NCBI GenBank assembly: GCA_020721965.1
Contig: DYLS01000038.1
Location: 1-41,634 of the forward strand
Reading direction: 5' to 3'
DNA from: Blastopirellula marina
GTDB lineage: Bacteria; Planctomycetota; Planctomycetia; Pirellulales; Thermoguttaceae
DNA: 41,634 nucleotides
Shown: positions 32,424 to 40,596 of the stretch, in pieces
How positions within the stretch are numbered: position 1 is the first letter of the stretch
Layout: the number at the start of each line of letters is the position of its first letter
Notes under the pieces: generated by a model
Seen by the model: only the letters and a program-made list of their open reading frames with translations
Databases searched by the model: none
What the model was told of the DNA's origin: nothing
Translations under genes and position numbers: made by a program

Positions 32424-33086
32424 CTACACGAGCTTGTTTCGGACCGCCCAAACGGCAGCCTGGGTGCGGTCCGCCACGCCAATCTTTCTTAAGATGTGCT
32501 GTACATGCTCTTTCACCGTTTCGTAACTGATGTGGAGTTGATTGGCGATCTCCTTGTTCGTCAGCCCCAAGGCGAGTTGCTTCAATACCTCGCTCTCGCG
32601 ATGCGTCAGCGGCACATCTACGTCGGCACCGAACCGTGGTGTGGCCAAGGCCCCCGTGACTCGCCGGAGTTCCTCTCGCGTCCACACCGTCTCACCGTTG
32701 GCAGCCGCACGGATCGCCGCCAGGAGCTGATCCCGCGTGCAGTTCTTCAGCAAGTAACCGTTGGCTCCCAATGCCACGGCCCGAGCCACGTACGTGGGAT
32801 TGTCGAACGTGGAGAGCATCAAAATCGGCAGATGCGGCCTCTCTAGCCGAATCCGCCCCAGGGCATACAACCCATCCCCCTCCGGCATCCGAACGTCTAG
32901 CAGAACCACATCCACGTCGTTCTCCAAGGCATAGCGGATGGCAGCCTCTCCCGTTTCGACATCGCCAACGATGTCGATCTCCGTTTCCGCTACCATGGCT
33001 TTGAGACCGATGCGGACCATTCCGTGATCGTCCGCCATCAACACGCGAATCCTGCGTCCACCCTGAGGGGCCAAATGTTGCGACAT
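32424..33086 (-). CDS. NarL/FixJ-type response regulator
   Basis: 220 residues from the ATG at 33086, chosen because GGGAAGAAAA precedes it and the receiver begins at once (RRIRVLMADDHGMVRIGLKA). The phospho-acceptor is in VVLLDVRMPEGDG (Asp64), with the Thr/Ser and Lys positions in LMLSTFDN and LLKNCTRD. A LuxR-type helix-turn-helix is LTHRESEVLKQLALGLTNKE then IANQLHISYETVKEHV. No sensor kinase gene is adjacent, so it is an orphan here. Targets and signal are unknown. Confidence 0.9.
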   Translation of the reverse strand: MSQHLAPQGGRRIRVLMADDHGMVRIGLKAMVAETEIDIVGDVETGEAAIRYALENDVDVVLLDVRMPEGDGLYALGRIRLERPHLPILMLSTFDNPTYVARAVALGANGYLLKNCTRDQLLAAIRAAANGETVWTREELRRVTGALATPRFGADVDVPLTHRESEVLKQLALGLTNKEIANQLHISYETVKEHVQHILRKIGVADRTQAAVWAVRNKLV

Positions 33087-33385
33087 ACTTTTCTTCCCGT
33101 AGAAAGCTTCGTGTTCACATGGCAAAAACCACCCGAATCGGTGGCATAATGCTCCCAGAGGATCACCCCTCTGTGCTAATACGCGCGTACCACCCAATAT
33201 TCTACCACTCGAAGGCGCCCCGTAAATGGCCGCGAGAGATCACCCTGCCCACCGACCACAGCCCCCCTCGGAGGTCGGGGCATGGTAAGAAACATGGGTA
33301 AGAGACAAACTGACCAGTGGAACAGGTGGCGAAAGCGAAGACCACCTGCGGCCGGGTCAAATGCGGATTCCGGGTGCCGGGCGAT
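33087..33385 (+). other. gene-free spacer
   Basis: 299 bp between the DUF218-like gene and the regulator gene. It has a short imperfect stem near 33245-33280 (CCCCCCTCGGAGGTCGGGG). No promoter or gene can be supported. Confidence 0.35.
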
Positions 33386-34135
33386 TCAAGCGTGCCTTGC
33401 CGTGCCTTCCGCCATCCCACGCCGACGTGACCGTGCGATGACAAACGCCAGTGGGAGTGCGGCTACCACCGCTAGGAGAAAGCCCCCCGCGACCAGCGTT
33501 GTACGATCGGCATAGCGAACGCAATAGAACGCCAGTTTGAGATATTCGCTGATGACGAAAAAGAAGCCGTCCGGGTACAGCCACCATCGTTGCGGATCAA
33601 AGCTGTCGCCGACCGCCGAGACGAACCTGGCCCGCTTGGCATCGGGGCCTAACACGCGACGCACGCTCCAGGCAGTCCGCCGCGTGTGCAGGGCATCGGT
33701 CACCACGAGCACGGTGGCTCGCGGATGATCGCGGAGAAAATCTCGCAAGGATACGATTTCATCGAACGTCGAGGCGTGGTTCCCGGGCAGCAGAATGATG
33801 GACTCCTCCGGCACTCCCAACATCAGCAGAATCTTTCGCGTGAGATCGTGCTCGGCAGGCAGTATCGCCTCGTTCGGCCCCTCCAAGAGCGGAAGTTCGG
33901 AAATCAGGATGTGGTTAACCCACCCGTGGTGGAGCAGGCTAGCTGCGGCGAATGGCCGGGTCTCTACACCACCACCCAAGATCATGGCGTAGTCCGCACG
34001 CCGTGGTGGCTCCCCTACATCCAAAAACTGTGCGATAGCCCGAAGCGTCTGCGGTCGCGCCAAAATGAACAGCACCAGTACCGTGAGCAGCGCAGCTAGC
34101 CCATACAGCCAGATTTTCCGTCCCACTGTGCTCAA
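33386..34135 (-). CDS. DUF218 (YdcF/ElyC/SanA-like) membrane protein
   Basis: 249 residues from a TTG at 34135-34133, which has GGAGGT 6 nt upstream; the longer frame from 34282 has no family sequence before it. An N-terminal membrane helix (IWLYGLAALLTVLVLFILAR) is followed by the DUF218 core: ADYAMILGGGVETRPFAAAS, HILISELPLLEGP, LMLGVPEESIILLPGNHAS, DEIVSLRDFLRDHP, TVLVVTDALHTRRTAWSVRR. It ends with another membrane helix. DUF218 proteins such as ElyC and SanA act in envelope and peptidoglycan precursor homeostasis; the exact reaction is unproved. The start overlaps the stop of the upstream gene (CCTTGA), so the pair is translationally coupled. Confidence 0.8.
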   Translation of the reverse strand: MSTVGRKIWLYGLAALLTVLVLFILARPQTLRAIAQFLDVGEPPRRADYAMILGGGVETRPFAAASLLHHGWVNHILISELPLLEGPNEAILPAEHDLTRKILLMLGVPEESIILLPGNHASTFDEIVSLRDFLRDHPRATVLVVTDALHTRRTAWSVRRVLGPDAKRARFVSAVGDSFDPQRWWLYPDGFFFVISEYLKLAFYCVRYADRTTLVAGGFLLAVVAALPLAFVIARSRRRGMAEGTARHA

Positions 34136-34923
34136 GGGGCACCTCCGACCCTGGGCGGAAAGCGATCCAGCAGTTCCCGGACGGTGAATTCTGGGGGATC
34201 GGGCGGACGCGGAACCACCAGGCCATGCGTTCCGAACAGATAACCGCTCATGATCGCTTTGACGCCGGTCCGACTTCGCCACCAGTACCGCACGTCGAAT
34301 CGGCGATCGGGGACCTCGAACACCGCGACTCGCTCGCGGATATCGGGTGCCATCGCCCGATCAAAAACGCGTTCGGCGGCTGCACCCGCAAAGGTCTCGC
34401 TCAAGAAAAGTACCCGGTCGCCACGGTGCTTCTTCAGGTATTCTTGGAGCCACTCCGCCGCGTCCCAAAGCTGGCCACGGCGGTATGGCGCCCCGATCAC
34501 GTTCTCGGGCGGGATCCCTTTTCGAGCGACAGCCTGCCGGACGACTTCGTCCATGCATGGCAGCGCCCCCAGTGCCACCACGCGGCTCGGGCGTCCCACG
34601 GTGAACAAGATTTTGGCCCCGTGGCGATGCTGAAGCTCTACTAAGATGTTCAGCGTATCCTGTCCGGGGAGAGAATGGCCGTCACCGCTGTGAAGCCAGA
34701 TCAGGGTTGGCGAGAAACCCTTGGGCAGCGACCGGGCGCGAAGCGGAGCCGCCGCCCACCTTAACCAATATACGTGTGTTGCGATGGCGAGGATCGCGAC
34801 CAAAACCAATAGCGCGATCTTCGCTCGGGAGTGAAACACACGAACGGGGGACCTCGCCATTGCGACTGGCGAGGGAGTGACGCCGGGTGTGTCCGTGCTC
34901 TCGGGGCACTCGTCTCCCGTCAT
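34132..34923 (-). CDS. diverged DUF218-like membrane protein
   Basis: 263 residues, ATG at 34923 with GGAGGTGA 6 nt upstream, an unusually strong site. One membrane helix (IALLVLVAILAIATHVYWLR) near residue 40. The rest follows the DUF218 layout in order: TLIWLHSGDGHSLPGQDTLN, HGAKILFTVGRPSR, RKGIPPENVIGAPYRRGQLW, AAEWLQEYLKKHRGDRVLFL, RYWWR. The conserved glycine-rich and His residues of the family are replaced, so I call it diverged. It is likely an old tandem duplicate of its downstream neighbour, and the two may form a hetero-oligomer. Confidence 0.55.
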   Translation of the reverse strand: MTGDECPESTDTPGVTPSPVAMARSPVRVFHSRAKIALLVLVAILAIATHVYWLRWAAAPLRARSLPKGFSPTLIWLHSGDGHSLPGQDTLNILVELQHRHGAKILFTVGRPSRVVALGALPCMDEVVRQAVARKGIPPENVIGAPYRRGQLWDAAEWLQEYLKKHRGDRVLFLSETFAGAAAERVFDRAMAPDIRERVAVFEVPDRRFDVRYWWRSRTGVKAIMSGYLFGTHGLVVPRPPDPPEFTVRELLDRFPPRVGGAP

Positions 34924-35005
34924 CCGCAGTCACCTCCCCACGAGACGAGGATTCCCCTATCCTGCACCTACACCGTAACGCACCATGGGCGATGCCGCTT
35001 TACCG

Positions 35006-35257
35006 TCACGGGCAAGGGCAGGGGCAACAGCAACACGGGTCGCCGGGGGGACAAGACGAGGGATCGCAGGTCCCGCAGACATTGATCGCTTGAACCGCAT
35101 TCGCCAAGTCATTCAACTCGCTCAACAGCGCGTTGCGTACCGCCGCTAGCCCCCCAATGATCCCAATCACTACGATGGAAATCAAGAGGATCCACTCGAA
35201 GCTCAACATCCCGCGACGTACGTGCCGTCGCGACTTCCGAAAAGAAGTCGGCTGCAT
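35006..35257 (-). CDS. Flp/type IVb pilin-like peptide with Cys-rich tail
   Basis: 83 residues from the ATG at 35257 (GGAGAAA about 8 nt upstream). A basic leader (TSFRKSRRHVRRG) precedes MLSFEWILLISIVVIGIIGG, a class III-type pilin segment with Glu at position 5 after the Gly, the pattern cut by prepilin peptidases (TadV/PilD). A helix continues as AAVRNALLSELNDLANAVQA. The tail has nine cysteines (CGTCDPSSCPPG then DPCCCCPCPCP), which is not usual for Flp pilins. No tad genes lie in the window. The tail could bind metal or form disulfides once exported. Confidence 0.65.
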   Translation of the reverse strand: MQPTSFRKSRRHVRRGMLSFEWILLISIVVIGIIGGLAAVRNALLSELNDLANAVQAINVCGTCDPSSCPPGDPCCCCPCPCP

Positions 35258-35783
35258 ATCAATCTTTCTCCGTGTTGCACCGAACCACGTCCTGAAAACT
35301 GGCGATCTTTCTCGATGTGCATCCCACGGCATCAGGCTGCCGGGAGGAATGCGGCGTTCCCGTTGGGGACAGGGCCTATTACGAGTTACGCAAGCCCCCA
35401 GCCTTGCGGACGCCGCACGCACTCGGGCACCACCTCCAAGAGTGCAGCTCGCGTGCCAAACCTGGAAACAAAAGCTGGCAGAGCGTCCCCACCCGCTTCG
35501 AAAGCGTTATATTCGGTACAATTCGCATCACCTTCCCACAAATTGCCCCGCGGGGTGTTTTGCCCAATCAACACCCGTGGAGGCGATGTTGCCGCATTGC
35601 AACACGCTACCGGCCGATTCGCGTCGATCGGAGGCACCCGATTTGCGGTGATCGCAGGCACGCGGCATCGGCGGGTGCCGAGAGAGGAACATAGATGGAA
35701 GGGGCCGCCGCGCCGCAGCCACGGCGATGCGTCGCGTCCGTCGCCGCTTACGACGCCTCCGCGACATTAGCGCATGGCAAGAG
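35258..35783 (+). other. gene-free spacer upstream of the pilin-like gene
   Basis: 526 bp between the pilin-like gene and the end of the RidA-like lipoprotein gene. Open frames here are Arg/Pro-rich shadows. A TATAAC at about 35510 on the minus strand lacks a matching -35. Nothing else recognised. Confidence 0.35.
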
Positions 35784-37148
35784 CTACCGCGCCGCGGGCA
35801 CGGCGATGCAGTCGATGACAACGCTACGACCGGCCCGGCCCACTCCCGCCACCTTGGCCTTGGAAGCAGCGGGCGGGCGGCTCGGGTCGAGGTATTCACG
35901 GCGCAAGACGTCGATCGCCTTGGCGGCATCATCGTCCGAAACGAAATAATGGGCCTTGGCCCCGTGCCGCAAATCGCTGCCCACATCACCCAACGCCTCT
36001 ACCAGTTGGTTAAAAGCATCGCGGGTCTGGGCGGCGCCGTCTCCATCCTTGCGAGCGACGAAGCCGGCCGTGAAAATCACGGTCGAGCTGGCCAATACCG
36101 CCGCGCGACTGAAATTCGGCGACGGCTTTACGCCGGGAGGATTGTAAAGCTGAAGCGAACCCGCGACTTCCGCTTTATCTTTCGCCGTGGCGGAACGGCA
36201 GGCGATCATTTCGATTTCCACGGGCGCTGACGCAATCCAATTCACGAAGCTGACAGGCGGTACGGGCTGGCCTGCAAAGGCCGCCCGAATCGCTTCCAGT
36301 ACCACCGGCGCATCTTCCATTTTCGCCAAGAAGACCCTGATTTGAGCAACGTCCTGCGGCTGGCAATCCAGCTCAGAAGCCAGCGCGAGTTGCCACTTCA
36401 ATGAGGCCTGTGCCGCCTCCGCGATCTCGCCCTTTTCCGGTCGGCCCGACAGAAACACCAGTCGTTCGGACGGTGCCACGCTGTAATCCGCAGGCGCGAG
36501 TGGGCCGCCCCCGGCCGACGCGGATTTACGAACCCCTTCGGATCCCTCGCCGTCAACGGCCGCGACAACATCGATGGCCAACTTCTCAGACGCCTCGGAC
36601 AGGGGCGTTTCCACAGCGGTAACCACGGGAGCACTTCCAGGCGGCAGCAGCTCGGGCAATCGGTTGACGAAGGTCGCGACTTCGTCCGCTGGCGAGCCAT
36701 AGGCATTGATTCGCACTACGTTGCTCAGATTGGAGCCGCCCTCTTCCAAGATCTTGGACAGCCTCTCAATCAGCCCGTCGATCGAATGGTTCCCGTCCGC
36801 TCCCATCGCCAACTGGCGCGTGAAAAGCAGCGGCATTTGATGGACCACGACCACAGCCGACGTTGCAGGATGCCAGCCTTGCCCCAAACGGTGAATCCCG
36901 CGACTCCACTCCTTCAAGCCTTGGGCTGAGGTTGCCTCGTTCGTGGCAGGCTGTGCCGACGTGCCACTCGTCGAAGGTGTGCCGCCAGCTAAAGGCGTAC
37001 CACCAGTTGAAGGCGTGCCGCCAACCGAAGGTGCGCCGCCAGATGAAGCGGCCTGTTCGCCGTTCGGCACCGGTGAATGGGGACATCCGACGAGGAGGGG
37101 AAGAAGTAACAATCCCAGAGCGAAGGCCCGACGTATCTCTACTTTCAT
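35784..37148 (-). CDS. lipoprotein with three RidA/YjgF-like domains
   Basis: 454 residues from the ATG at 37148 (AAAGGCG upstream); the longer frame has no family-like start. Signal and lipobox LGLLLLPLLVGC (Cys22) make it a lipoprotein. A linker with hexapeptide repeats (GGxPST, residues 37-60) follows. Three chorismate-mutase-like RidA folds then follow: 97-199, 222-320 and 344-452, each with an N-terminal strand, two helices with a 'V..I.V..' pattern (LSNVVRINAY, VAQIRVFLA, RHGAKAHYFV) and a final strand (AIDVVAAV, EIEMIACR, VVIDCIAV). The catalytic Arg of RidA (PARS motif) is not present in any of them (PVVTAV, PPVSFV, PAASKA), so classic imine deamination is doubtful. Just downstream of the Gfo/Idh gene. 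Confidence 0.7.
   Translation of the reverse strand: MKVEIRRAFALGLLLLPLLVGCPHSPVPNGEQAASSGGAPSVGGTPSTGGTPLAGGTPSTSGTSAQPATNEATSAQGLKEWSRGIHRLGQGWHPATSAVVVVHQMPLLFTRQLAMGADGNHSIDGLIERLSKILEEGGSNLSNVVRINAYGSPADEVATFVNRLPELLPPGSAPVVTAVETPLSEASEKLAIDVVAAVDGEGSEGVRKSASAGGGPLAPADYSVAPSERLVFLSGRPEKGEIAEAAQASLKWQLALASELDCQPQDVAQIRVFLAKMEDAPVVLEAIRAAFAGQPVPPVSFVNWIASAPVEIEMIACRSATAKDKAEVAGSLQLYNPPGVKPSPNFSRAAVLASSTVIFTAGFVARKDGDGAAQTRDAFNQLVEALGDVGSDLRHGAKAHYFVSDDDAAKAIDVLRREYLDPSRPPAASKAKVAGVGRAGRSVVIDCIAVPAAR
36969..37040 (-). repeat. 18-bp coding tandem repeat (GGxPxx hexapeptide x4)
   Basis: Four in-frame 18-bp units encode GGAPSV, GGTPST, GGTPLA and GGTPST in the linker of the RidA-like lipoprotein. 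Copy number is likely to vary by slippage; the repeat sets the distance of the domains from the membrane anchor. Confidence 0.7.
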
Positions 37149-37231
37149 TCCTAGATCGCCTTTTCTCGGATTTCCAAACCACCACGGAACAAAGGTGCTT
37201 TTGGCCCCAAGCCCTTCCGCTGGATCGTCCG

Positions 37232-38674
37232 TCACACCGTCTCGGGTAACTCGTACCCTTTTCGCTTTGGACAATCGAGCAAGGAATTGGCCTCTGCATC
37301 GTCGGGAAAGGTCTCGTTTTGGGGGTCCCATTTGAGCCGTCGCCCCAGCCACCGGGCGATATTCCCCAAATGGCAGAGGGTGGCCACGCGGTGGCCGTTT
37401 TCCACCTTCATGATGGGATCTTTGCGTGATTTCACGCACTCGTAAAAATTGTGCATGTGGTTGTCGCTCTCGTAGACCCGGATCGCGTCCGACGGCAACG
37501 GTTGTTGATCCAGTTCTGGGGGATCGCATTCGTAACCACCGCGGAAGACGGTGATCTTCCCCTTATCGCCGATGAAGGTCCCGCCGCCCCCCAATCGCGA
37601 ATCTGTGCTTTCCAGTTTGAGGATTACGTCGTTCGGGAAGCGGTAGTGCACGACGGGGGAACTCATGGATTTGTCGCCGCGGTCGCGATTCTCGGGCTGC
37701 TCGTAGGTCAACGAGGCGAGTTTTTCCTCGGGTTCTACCCAAACTTCGACCGGGCCGCTCTCGTCCATGCCCAAGCCCCACAAAACCATGCTCAAGCCGT
37801 GGCAGCCCCAATTGAGGAGTTCGCCTCCGGAATACGGTCGCAGCGACATCCATCCCGGCCCGACCGCCGCCTTTTCGGCTGGCTCTGGCGGATAGTTTTC
37901 GCGGTTGTACGGGACCCGCGGCACGTACGCATTGATGTTGAATGGGACGACCTCGTTTTGCCCACACCAAGCGTCCCAGTTCAGATCGGCGGGAACCGGC
38001 TCCTCTGCAAACTTGTAATCCCAGGGGCTGGGGTAGTTGTACCCAATCACCGTATGGACCTTGCCGATGAAGCCGTTGAGGATCATTTCCACAGCCTTGC
38101 GTGTTTTGGGATGAGACCGCTGCTGCTCGCCGGTCTGGAAAACGCGGTTGTATTTGCGAACCGCCTGCACCATGACCTGACCTTCGCGGATGCTGTGGCT
38201 GAACGGTTGTTCGCCGTAAATGTCCTTTCCGGCCTGACAGGCGTGGATGCATGGCAAATAATGCCAGTGCTCGGGGGTGGCGTAAACAACGACCTCGACC
38301 TCTTTCAGTTCCAGCAACTTGCGATAGTCCTGAAAAGGCTTGGCCTTGTATTTTTCCGCCCACTGCCCCGCCCGCTTCATGTTAAAGTCAGCGACGGCGA
38401 CGATCTTGGCGTATTCGGGCGGTTTTCCCTGCCCGCCTTTCCCGATCGCCAATTGCCCGTTGCGTCTTCCGCAACCGATGATACCGACTCCAATCCGCTC
38501 GTTTGCGCCCTTGGCGCCCTCGGGGAGGACGTTTGGTACCGCCACCTTGGATTCGCTTTCGGTTGGTTTCTTACACGAAGTCAGAGACGCCAAGGTCACG
38601 CCGGCAGCGACCCCGGCCATTCGTTGCAGCGCGTCCCGTCGATTCAAGGACTTTTCTTGTGGTTTAGTTTGCAT
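37232..38674 (-). CDS. Tat-exported Gfo/Idh/MocA-family protein lacking the EKP lysine
   Basis: 480 residues. The N-terminus has a twin-arginine signal (SLNRRDALQRMAGVAAGVTL) that ends in LTSC, a likely lipobox. The Rossmann core follows: IGVGIIGCGRRNGQLAIG, KIVAVADFNMKRA, VEVVVYATPEHWHY, then GKDIYGEQPFSHSIREG. Normal family members have EKP here, with Lys as an active-site residue; this one has Gln156 (codon CAA, 38207-38209). The C-terminal beta-sheet domain includes WGCHGLSMVLWGLGMDESG and the end WDPQNETFPDDAEANSL, as in planctomycete and Bacteroidetes secreted homologues. The family oxidises sugars and related polyols with NAD(P); activity without the Lys is uncertain. GGGAG lies upstream of the ATG. 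Confidence 0.85.
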   Translation of the reverse strand: MQTKPQEKSLNRRDALQRMAGVAAGVTLASLTSCKKPTESESKVAVPNVLPEGAKGANERIGVGIIGCGRRNGQLAIGKGGQGKPPEYAKIVAVADFNMKRAGQWAEKYKAKPFQDYRKLLELKEVEVVVYATPEHWHYLPCIHACQAGKDIYGEQPFSHSIREGQVMVQAVRKYNRVFQTGEQQRSHPKTRKAVEMILNGFIGKVHTVIGYNYPSPWDYKFAEEPVPADLNWDAWCGQNEVVPFNINAYVPRVPYNRENYPPEPAEKAAVGPGWMSLRPYSGGELLNWGCHGLSMVLWGLGMDESGPVEVWVEPEEKLASLTYEQPENRDRGDKSMSSPVVHYRFPNDVILKLESTDSRLGGGGTFIGDKGKITVFRGGYECDPPELDQQPLPSDAIRVYESDNHMHNFYECVKSRKDPIMKVENGHRVATLCHLGNIARWLGRRLKWDPQNETFPDDAEANSLLDCPKRKGYELPETV

Positions 38675-38823
38675 CTGGAAATCTCCCTTGGCTCACGGCC
38701 GTTGAATACGTCAGAATGGGATGGCTACCCCCTGGGGCCAGAAGTGACTCTATTGTTCTTTTGATCATGCTTGGGCACGATGACTCTCATCGAATTGCGA
38801 ATCGGCACGCCCGCCGAACCGCG

Positions 38824-40191
38824 TCACGTCCCCATAATTCGAGGATATACCTTCCGAATGGCGGTGACGATATCGCGCAAGTCCGCGTCGTCGAAATTCG
38901 GATCGATGATGACGCCGCCGAACCGGCCGATGATGTCGATGGTGCGTGGGCAACACGCTGCGCCATACTGAACGGCCTTTCCTTCCGGCGAGTTGAAGGA
39001 GGGCCAGGCAGGATGCACCGTCACTTTGTTCTCGATACGCGGATCGGTCGGCAGGATCGCGGACCCGGCGGGCCCACCAGCGGCGATTCCCTCAGCTCGC
39101 AATGCGCGAAGGAAACGATCTCGATGCTCGCGATCGCCAAAATCGATGAATACGCCCACACCGACATCGCCCTCCACGTCGGGCCACTTGCGGAGCTTGA
39201 TGCCCGGCAAATCCGCAATTCCCTCTCGCACCATCCGATTGTTCCGCCTCAACCGCTCGCAGATCGTCTCTAACTTGGTGAGTTGTGCTTTCAGCACCGC
39301 TCCCGTAAATTCATTCATACGGAAGTTGCACGAGGCAAAGGCGGCCAGCAATCCACCCTTCAGCACTTCATCATAGGGCGATCGGATAGTACCCACGTCA
39401 TGAAATCGGACGGCCCGTTCGAACAATTCTGGGTCGCTCGTCAGAACGCCTCCCCCTTCGCCCGAAGTTATTGTCTTACTGAGCTGGAAACTATTGATTG
39501 CGATGTGCCCGATGGAACCGACATACTTGCCCTTATATTTCCCGCCGCAGCATTGGGCGCAGTCTTCCAGAACGTAGAGGTTATGGCGTTTTGCGATCTC
39601 CATGATCGGATCGAGGTCGGCCACCGTTCCCTGAAGGTGAACTGCAATGATCGCCTTGGTACGCGGCGTGATTCGGGCCTCGATATCGTTGGGGTCGATG
39701 TTGAACGACTCGTCGATTTCGGCAAAGATGGGCAGGGCACCGGCCAAAACGATGGCGTCGTAATCCGCATACCACGTCCAGGCCGGCAAGATGACCTCAT
39801 CGCCCGGACCGATTTCCAGGGCCGCCATGGCGGTAAACAATGCCGTTGTTCCCGAGGTAACCCCCAAGGCATATTTCACGCCGATGTGTTTCGCCAACGC
39901 CTCTTCGAACTGTAACACTTTTGACCCGCTGTGCCACCAACGGAACGGGCTACGGGATCGCAGCACCTCGATCAGTTCGTGCTCCTCTTGCTCGTCGTAG
40001 AATTGCGGCCCGTAAGGCGACGCCGACAATGTGCCCTCGCGAACCGGCTGGCCGCCGTCGATGGCAAGTTTTTCCGCCTCCGCGGCCTCAGCGGAGGGTG
40101 AGGCCCACCCGCCGCCACGAAGCATCGAAACAGCCCCGGCCGCCCCCATCGCCTCCAGAAAGTGCCGCCGACTGGTGATGTCGCTGTGCAT
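38824..40191 (-). CDS. Tat-exported DegT/DnrJ/EryC1-type aminotransferase
   Basis: 455 residues. The N-terminus MHSDITSRRHFLEAMGAAGA is a textbook twin-arginine signal (SRRHFLE), with a cleavage site near WASPSAEA. The enzyme part has the DegT fold-type I motifs: YALGVTSGTTALFTAMAALE, GDEVILPAWTWYADYDAIVL, AIIAVHLQGTVADLD, YVLEDCAQCCGGKYKGKYVG, and the PLP lysine in NSFQLSKTITSGEGGGVLTS (Lys239). The family transfers amino groups to keto-sugars or cyclitols. Most members are cytosolic, so export is unusual; folded, PLP-loaded export by Tat would make sense of it. 149 bp upstream of the Gfo/Idh gene on the same strand, likely one functional group. AAAGGTGAACC precedes the ATG. Confidence 0.9.
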   Translation of the reverse strand: MHSDITSRRHFLEAMGAAGAVSMLRGGGWASPSAEAAEAEKLAIDGGQPVREGTLSASPYGPQFYDEQEEHELIEVLRSRSPFRWWHSGSKVLQFEEALAKHIGVKYALGVTSGTTALFTAMAALEIGPGDEVILPAWTWYADYDAIVLAGALPIFAEIDESFNIDPNDIEARITPRTKAIIAVHLQGTVADLDPIMEIAKRHNLYVLEDCAQCCGGKYKGKYVGSIGHIAINSFQLSKTITSGEGGGVLTSDPELFERAVRFHDVGTIRSPYDEVLKGGLLAAFASCNFRMNEFTGAVLKAQLTKLETICERLRRNNRMVREGIADLPGIKLRKWPDVEGDVGVGVFIDFGDREHRDRFLRALRAEGIAAGGPAGSAILPTDPRIENKVTVHPAWPSFNSPEGKAVQYGAACCPRTIDIIGRFGGVIIDPNFDDADLRDIVTAIRKVYPRIMGT

Positions 40192-40596
40192 GGTTCACCT
40201 TTCCTTTCTCAGCAATTTACACAACCCCAGCGCCATTGGTTTGCTCGTGCTGTAAAAACTCACGTAGTTACGCCAATAATTGCTCTGCCGATTGCTAGGC
40301 CGAACTTCCTGGACGTATTTTTGTGCAAATCATTACTGCGTAAAGACTTCCGGTTGATTTGCCCTGCTTACGGCGGTCACGCAATGGTTTTTCGTAAGTT
40401 CTTGTCTTGTAATGAGTTGCGCGATACAATTTGTACTCGGAAAATGGTGGGAAAATCAGGGCGATCCATTGACGCAATCATTGTCTAGCAATCACTTGCA
40501 ATTAGCATCCCCCTAGTTCGCGGGGGGTGGCTTAAAACTTAGTCGATGGATGCCAACGCAATTGCTCAAAACGGTTTTCTACAATCAAGCGGAGGA
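40192..40596 (+). other. AT-richer spacer between the two DegT genes
   Basis: 405 bp without a supported gene. A short GC stem (CCCCC at 40509-40513, GGGGG at 40522-40526) lies about 70 bp downstream of the DegT gene at 40597, with no T-run after it on the minus strand (TTTTAAG precedes it on that strand). It may hold the promoter of the Tat-DegT gene; no clear boxes are seen. Confidence 0.4.

Noticed and set aside
37451-38764. 437-codon plus-strand ORF opposite the Gfo/Idh gene
   Set aside because: It is an antisense shadow in a GC-rich codon pattern; the minus strand encodes a clear enzyme family and the plus reading has no family features.
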